From Spirodela intermedia (taxonomy: Eukaryota > Streptophyta > Magnoliopsida > Alismatales > Araceae), in assembly GCA_902729315.2 (NCBI GenBank), contig LR746273.1:5988001-6052000 (forward strand): 64,000 bases of DNA. The letters run 5' to 3'. The position numbers and the translations under genes were made by a program. Shown here piece after piece: positions 57,727 through 64,000 of this stretch (position 1 is the stretch's first letter; every line of letters begins with the position of its first letter). Below the pieces are notes generated by a model. It worked only from the letters and a program-made list of their open reading frames with translations. It was not told where the DNA came from and ran no database searches.

Positions 57727-58246
57727 CATTGGACTCCAAGCCCCAAAAAACTAACCATACGCAACATCAAGATCATGAAATAATGTTATGAGTTTATATT
57801 TGTAATTTTCGTTTGTACCCTTTTCCCAATAGATCGCCGCCACCTGCCCAGACAAGAGTGTCGACCACATTCGCGTCTCTAGAAGTCAACCCCGTTGACA
57901 CGGGAGAGTCAGACTTCCCACCCATTAACAAGAACCCGTCTCCACAGGGCCGACTCTCTATAGAAAACCAAGAACTTGGTCGTTCATCTAGTTGACTACT
58001 CAGGATCCCAGACATCAGAATCAAGCTCCTGCAAGGTCAAGAAGTCAACCGGGGAGCTGCAGTCTGGAATAGCAGTCCCACACCAAAAGGGTGGAATCAA
58101 TAAAAAGTCAACAACCGACTGCGAAATCTTGTTACAGGTGTCGTCGCTCAACACCTGCTCACTTGAGACATGTGAGAATATCTCAGGAGAAACTAAGAAC
58201 AGCATCAGAGAGATACAACCTAGAAGTAGGTAAAAACACCAGAACC

Positions 58247-58665
58247 TGGGTTTCTCCTCTTTTTGTTTCCATCAGTTGTTTCAAACACGTGAGTTGACTT
58301 ACCCCACCTTACAGGGGCGACTTGAGGAGTTGACCATAAGCTCCCTGTTTAGTAAATCGGACCTTCCTCAAATGGCTAGTCTACTTAGGCATTCATGGAG
58401 AGGCCCGGCCCCCTTCTGTAGAAAAATGAAGCACATGAATCAAAGTTCCAGGTTTTCTCCTCTTTTGTTTCCATCAGTTGTTTCAAACACGTGAGTTGAC
58501 TTACTTACCCCACCTTACAAGGGCGACTTGAGGAGTTGACTATACGCCCCTTTGGCTAGTCAGTCTCTTCCCACCCACTTGGGAAACTTGATGGCTGAGA
58601 TACGTCCCTGATTATATTTCTAGAGAGGCCCAGACCCCTACTGTGGATAATCAAGCATATGAATC
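58247..58665 (+). repeat. ~204-bp tandem duplication
   Basis: The phrase ttgtttccatcagttgtttc followed by aaacacgtgagttgactta, ccccaccttaca(g/a)gggcgac and ttgaggagttgac occurs from about 58249 and again from about 58453. Each copy ends near agaggcccggcccc / agaggcccagacccc and atgaatcaaa. Confidence 0.88.
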
Positions 58666-59412
58666 AAACCAGAATAGGCAATCAGTTAATGGGGTTTTAT
58701 CACAATCTAAATTAGAATAGCTAATCAGCTACAGATGAACACATTCGTTGATTACTAAACTGAACCAAACTACCATCTAGAAGAATCCACCCACACAAAA
58801 AAAGATGTAGTACCAATCAGTAGCTGCCATCATCATCATCATCATCATCGACGAAATTTACAAAGAAATGGCAAATGAATGATCCATCAAAACCTTGCGC
58901 AATGTTCTTCTCAGAGAACAATGATGCTCGAATTCCCTTGAAGATGACATAAGTTTATGAATAAATTGAGAAAACGGCTCTTATGTGGCGAGATGCCATT
59001 GGATTACTTGAAGCTAGAGCTGACTTATACGAAACTGAACGACAGAGATAGCACGCAATTCAGACAGTTTTGCACATATAGATCCACTAAGATTTCATAC
59101 TAAAAGCGCCATGATTCACCATAGGTGTTCTTTGTTTGTATCCATAAAAGGGAAGGTGGACCTGAAAGTCAACAGATCGAGCTCTGAGATTCCGATTACC
59201 AGTTTTGTTCTATTCATTGCAGCGATCTGGCATCATAATATGGGGCAGAGGGGGGAGAAAAAATTGCAGTCTGTGGTATAAGAAGGCCTCACAAGGCCCA
59301 GATAGAGAATGAAATGACTCGAGACATCAAAATTTCTGGTAGCAGAGTCGAGAAATGAGGCAAGAATCTGTCAGAGATGACATATCTCACTACCCCAAGT
59401 CAACATGGGCAT

Positions 59413-59904
<492 letters not shown>

Positions 59905-59981
59905 CTACGGGGACGCCGACTCCGCGAGAAGGAGGAGGAGCGGAGGAACAAAGAACAGGCGCCCACTGCCGCCATTTGAGC

Positions 59982-59989
59982 TAGGGTTT
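59982..59989 (-). promoter_or_regulatory. Telo-box AAACCCTA of the ubiquitin-eS31 gene
   Basis: On the - strand the sequence reads AAAACCCTAGC, 90-97 bp before the start codon. Telo-boxes near transcription starts are a known mark of plant ribosomal protein and translation genes. Confidence 0.6.
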
Positions 59990-60319
59990 TTCACATCTTA
60001 AAGGAGACGATTTTCTTATCGGACCCGGTATCCATTAGTATCCGAATAAATCGTTCCCACTTGAAGAGGTCAACGTGGGCCCATTTACAATATTGGGCTT
60101 CATCTTGATACCCAATATGTCAACTGGGTTGACCGATATGAAGTTCACTATACCCATATTTGACCTAAATATTATAATTTACCTGCCTAAGTTCATGTTC
60201 ATAAAACAATGGTCTATAAATCTGGCCCTATATTTAAATTTCTATGTAAACCTTGAGCTTATTCTCCTAATACATAGCCATCCTTCACCACCTAGAAGAT
60301 CTTGGGCATGAGACACCCA

Positions 60320-61160
60320 TATGATTAGAACAACCCCATACTTAGGACATATGATTATAAAAATAGTTACATATACTAGATATTATAATAATGTTCTCTT
60401 ATAAGGAGAGGGAACCTTATATCATATGGTAAGGTTTTTCCATCATGTATTATCCTAAAAGAGTAAGGTCAAAGCCACCCATAATTAGTACATATGATTA
60501 TACAAATATAGTTACAAGTACTTAGACAATATAATGTTATTTTGTAAAGAGAAGGGACCCTATATTTGAGAGTAAGGTTTTTCCATTATATATTATCTCG
60601 AAAGAGTAAGGTCAAAGCCACCCCATAATTAGTAGATATGATCATATAGATAGTTACATGTACTAGATAATATAATAATGTTCACTTATATTAGAGAGTA
60701 AGGTTTTTCCATGATATATTATCTGAAAAGAGTGGGGAATGCTCATCACTTGAGTCCTTTTGGGTTTCCACATATGGGTGAGGATGCTTGATACTGGGTG
60801 AATACAAAAGTCAAAGCTAGCACATAATTAGTAGAGCTAGTTTATAAAGATCTAGTTACAAGCACTAGTAAGAAATACTCATAACTTGAGTGCTTTTTAG
60901 GTTTCCACATATGGGTGAGGCTGCCTTGATATTGGGTGAATAAAAGTCAAACCCACCCCATAATTAGCATATATGATTGTAAAGATACAGTTACAATTAC
61001 TAGACAATATAATGATGTCATCTTATAGAGAGAGAACATTATTATACTATCCTAAAAGGGTAAGGAATACTTATCACTTGAGTCCTTTTTAGGTTTCCAC
61101 ATATAGGTGAGGCTGCTTGATATTGGGCGAAAAAAAGTCAAAGCCAGCATTAGGAGTTGA
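60320..61160 (+). repeat. Irregular ~140-bp tandem repeat
   Basis: Units start near 60330, 60470, 60615, 60810, 60950 and (truncated) 61137. Shared phrases are aaagtcaaagccacc, ataattagtacatatgatta, agttacaagtactagacaat and gtaaggtttttccat. A second block, ggtttccacatatgggtgag then gctgcttgatattgggtgaa, occurs three times (about 60763, 60899 and 61092) and alternates with the first. Confidence 0.88.
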
Positions 61161-61719
61161 GAATGTATGAGCTTACAGACCCATGTGATGGGTCTCCTAA
61201 GTTTAGCCTTACTCCCATGCCTTCACATTTTATGGGCTTTTTTGTACATTATATTGGAAGAAATAAAGTCCAACAAAGTATATTCCATTTAATATATCTA
61301 TAGATTTTTTGATTTTAAGGAAAATAATTATCCACTTGTTTTGTTGTATAAAATTTTATATTTCATTTTTTATATTTTTGTGTAAAATAACGAGCTAGAC
61401 ATTTTACTGAAAATGTGATAAAATTAATAATATTCTAAATGGCGGTAAAATGGATTATGAACGGGAAGATATTTATTTCATTAGTTGTATCCATCAGTAT
61501 TTTTTTATTTAATATATTAATTTTAAGGGAATATGAGTTTCTCCTTGTGGGCCTATTTTCGTAATAATCCCCAAAAACGCTGTGCGGGGTGGCATTATCG
61601 TCTTCCTGCTCGGCGCCTCTCCTCCTGTCCACCGCACCAGTCTCTCTCTCTCTCTCTCGCTCGCTTAAGGTTGGGCAAATGCAGGTTTAATTTCTGATAT
61701 CTGCAGGGATTTCCACAAA

Positions 61720-63652
61720 ATGCCGCAAGCTATAGGAAACAAGACCTTGTTTAGAAACGCGTTTCCGAGATTCCACGGTAATTCCTCCGTTTTTTCGTGT
61801 TCTTCCTTCTTTTTTTCCAGTGACGATCCTGCTTAAACATATTCATTTAAATTTAGTTTACGCATAAAAAAATCCTGATATCATGGCACCAATTCCCGAA
61901 AGCTTCGTGCATTTTAATCCATCGTAAAACCTAACTGTCGCACTGTATCTTCTTTCCAGGTAGCGCATGTGGAGTTATACAATGCTCTGTATTTTTTTCA
62001 TTTAATCCGGAATTTTGTATGATTTTGATCTGATACATTTACGACGAGATATTTGCCGCAATTTCTTGCGAAGAAAGCCAGATGATGTCCAGAGTCGTAG
62101 AGTTTTATTGATGGATGGTTTCCCGCAATTTTTTTAAAATAAAATGATATAAAAAAGAATCAGAAGACAAAAAGTGCGGAAATCTGCAGATCCTATGTCT
62201 GAAAAAAATCGAGGATCATAAATAAACGTTATCGGGAAATCTGTGCATCCTCTCGATTACTTAACAGAGGCTAAATACTTGATGATAATCATAATCATCA
62301 TCATAATCGTAGTCTGTTGAGGCAATCTGTATTTTCTCTGGGGAAATGTAGAATGGATCATCTCTGAGGAAACATCCAAGTGCCACTGTTTATTATCCTC
62401 CAGATTAGCTGCCAGTCTCACCATATTAATTCGCATGCAAAATTATTTAGCCAACTCAGTCTCACCATATTTTTGCCCTTTTTATCTTATATGGGTCGCT
62501 GAATTAGAAATCTGTGTTGACTTTTAGGCTGAATTCGATTAAGTCAACTTCTCATATCCCTGAATCTTGGAGTTCACCTTTTCGCCTTTCCCTGCAGACA
62601 GGTTCTTTGTTCCAAGTCAACGCTTGAGACATCGGCCGGCATCAGTAGCATCTTTCTCATGTTCTCTGCATCTTTTCGACGCTCCACAGTCCCCACACAG
62701 TGATAAACGCCCAACTCAGGTAGGTGCCATTCCATTTCCCTTCAAATCTTTCTAATTTTGGCCGTCTTCATTTATATATACGTCAAGAAAAATGGTCCTA
62801 ATAATCTAATAATCTAGTCGATATTAGACCTAAAAATCTAGTCGAAATCATGGACCAGATTCAAAAATTGCCAGCAGATCAGTTTCGAGTCAGAACAATC
62901 CGATTTCCCAAGAACTTCGGGTTTCTTATTTATATAATAAATGATAATGCTCTCTGGAGAACAGATTAGAAAAAAAAGGATTTCCTGTTGTTGCCATAAA
63001 AATTACCCATGCTCATACAATAATCAACGACACAGTGTGAACTTGCTGCGATTAACTAATAATAACGAGCATTTTATGTTGATATCATACAGAGAATATA
63101 CCTGCTATGAATTTCTCATGCCCTTACATTTTATTTATCTAGCTCAGTAATTTAAAAAAGAACAGTATGAACTTACTATCATCCACTAAGCATTAATTAT
63201 CACAGTGTTACAAAGCCTTCTAGAGAAAAAGAAACTAGATCAGAGATGGAATATGGCTGCCATCAGCATCCCATGCCGACGGATTTTATTTATTTCACAC
63301 AGTTATGAACACAGTGTGAGCCCGTTAACATTAACCAGAAAAATTGAGATCCCTCTTCCTCGGTGGAACATGAATCCAGATCACAGCAGTCGGCAGGAGG
63401 AGGTCCTACTTCCAGTCAGACACCTACGTCCTGTTGGAGCCGGGCAAAGGGGAAGAGTTCATCTCTGAGGAGGAACTGAAGGTGCGGTTGAAGGATTGGC
63501 TGCAGAACTGGCCCGGAAATAATCTGCCCCCTGATTTGGCCAGGTTCAAGACCATCGACGATGCCGTTGACCATCTTGTGAGATCTGTCTGTGAGCTTGA
63601 GATCGATGGCGAAGTGGGCACCGTCCAGTGGTACCAAGTTCGACTGGAATGA
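61720..63652 (+). CDS. CRR7: Plastid NDH assembly factor CRR7
   Basis: CHLORORESPIRATORY REDUCTION 7 is a stromal factor needed to build the plastid NAD(P)H dehydrogenase-like complex. The last exon (63387 or 63390 to 63652) carries the conserved core: GRRRSYFQSDTYVLLEPGKG, EEFISEEELKVRLKDWL, NWPGNNLPPDLARF and CELEIDGEVGTVQWYQVRLE at the end. A proposed exon 1 (61720-61777, ATG with MPQAIGNKTLFR) and exon 2 (62598-62719 or 62723) give a Ser/Arg-rich transit peptide containing FFVPSQRLRHRPASVAS. Exon 1 to 2 is in phase (G|AC). The best donor of exon 2 (CAG|gtaggt, 62719) is out of phase with exon 3; the weaker one at 62723 (gtag|gtgcca) restores the frame and gives 149 residues (family about 156). 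A missed small exon is possible. The last exon is firm, the front is tentative. Confidence 0.78.
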
Positions 63653-63919
63653 AGATGATCTCAGATATTCTTGGACAGAAGGATTTTGGATCATATGTAT
63701 GGTATTATTTATGATCCAGTCGTTTTATTCTTTTGACCCTTTTGCCTTTTTGGATCGAATAGTTGACTTATATGGTTTTTGTTGTTGGGCTGGGTCAGCT
63801 TGGAGACCAGCTCGGCCTGTTGCTCTCTCTTTCTCTCTCTCTCTCTCTCCGTGATCGAATAGTTGACTTTAAAGGGTTTTGTTGGGCTGGGTCAGCTTGG
63901 AGACCAGCTCGGCCTGTTG

Positions 63920-63951
<32 letters not shown>

Positions 63952-64000
63952 GTAAGTGGAAGGGGGTGGGGGGCAGCCTTGGGACCTAGGAAGTTGTATA
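63653..64000 (+). other. CRR7 3' flank with 98-bp duplication
   Basis: Copy 1 (about 63755-63850) and copy 2 (about 63853-63950) share gatcgaatagttgactt, gttgggctgggtcagcttgg and agaccagctcggcctgttgc, and each ends in a CT tract. They are nearly identical, so the duplication is young. No further gene is seen before the window ends. Confidence 0.9.

Larger units (their letters stand above)
57240..59412. other. TOM5 - ubiquitin convergent interval
   Basis: The interval holds a GA tract (57246-57274), two perfect G-box palindromes (57438-57447 and 57501-57514), a CT tract (57690-57724), open frames at 57813-58233 that I cannot assign, a ~204-bp duplication (58247-58665) and a CAT run (58829-58848). 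TTGAC cores are dense between 57490 and 58545. Confidence 0.5.

Overview
This window is nuclear DNA of a flowering plant. The genes have introns with GT..AG borders, the proteins are plant-specific (a SEPALLATA-type MADS-box protein, plastid NDH factor CRR7, serine acetyltransferase, the pectin glycosyltransferase family GAUT, UDP-arabinopyranose mutase), and the left end is a decayed Ty3/gypsy chromovirus. Several first exons have GC-rich third codon positions and (GA)n/(CT)n tracts flank many starts. That would fit a monocot or an early-diverging angiosperm, but I cannot name the species.

Layout. 1-10.3 kb: AT-rich, gene-free, a Ty3/gypsy relic on the + strand (gag knuckle, RT, RNase H, integrase, chromodomain) split by several diverged copies of a ~1.1-1.7 kb unnamed repeat and by a ~200-bp inverted repeat pair. 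11.2-21.3 kb: NUP133 (+, 8 coding exons). 22.8-25.4 kb: RAMP4/SERP (+). 26.7-27.8 kb: serine acetyltransferase (-). 29.3-31.9 kb: plastid ribosomal protein uS10c (-). 32.5-33.1 kb: one-finger C2H2 repressor with an EAR motif (+). 34.6-37.1 kb: GAUT11-like galacturonosyltransferase (-). 37.8-40.9 kb: SEPALLATA-like MADS-box gene (-, 8 exons). 41.9-44.7 kb: UDP-arabinopyranose mutase/RGP (-). 45.8-48.1 kb: cytochrome b5 (+). 48.7-49.3 kb: B12D (-). 50.5-51.2 kb: SPIRAL1-like (-). 54.1-55.15 kb: a seven-copy ~170-bp satellite. 56.0-57.2 kb: TOM5 (+). 59.4-59.9 kb: ubiquitin-eS31 fusion (-). 61.7-63.65 kb: CRR7 (+).

The genes are ordinary single-copy housekeeping and developmental genes and form no pathway cluster. 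Exon models were made by hand from splice sites and remembered family sequences. For NUP133, RAMP4, uS10c, SEP, UAM, CB5, B12D, SP1L and TOM5 the summed exon lengths are divisible by three and give family-typical protein sizes. The CRR7 exon 2/3 junction and the GAUT exon 2 acceptor are not settled.

The most interesting points are: a ubiquitin-eS31 fusion whose ubiquitin has three or four substitutions; a GAUT11-like enzyme with Glu at the first DxD position, a changed LWKLG motif and a shortened loop; the satellite filling a divergent promoter interval; a duplicated NUP133 C-terminal coding tail in its own 3' flank; and multiple nested insertions of an unnamed repeat in the gypsy relic. I found no clearly new multi-gene system.
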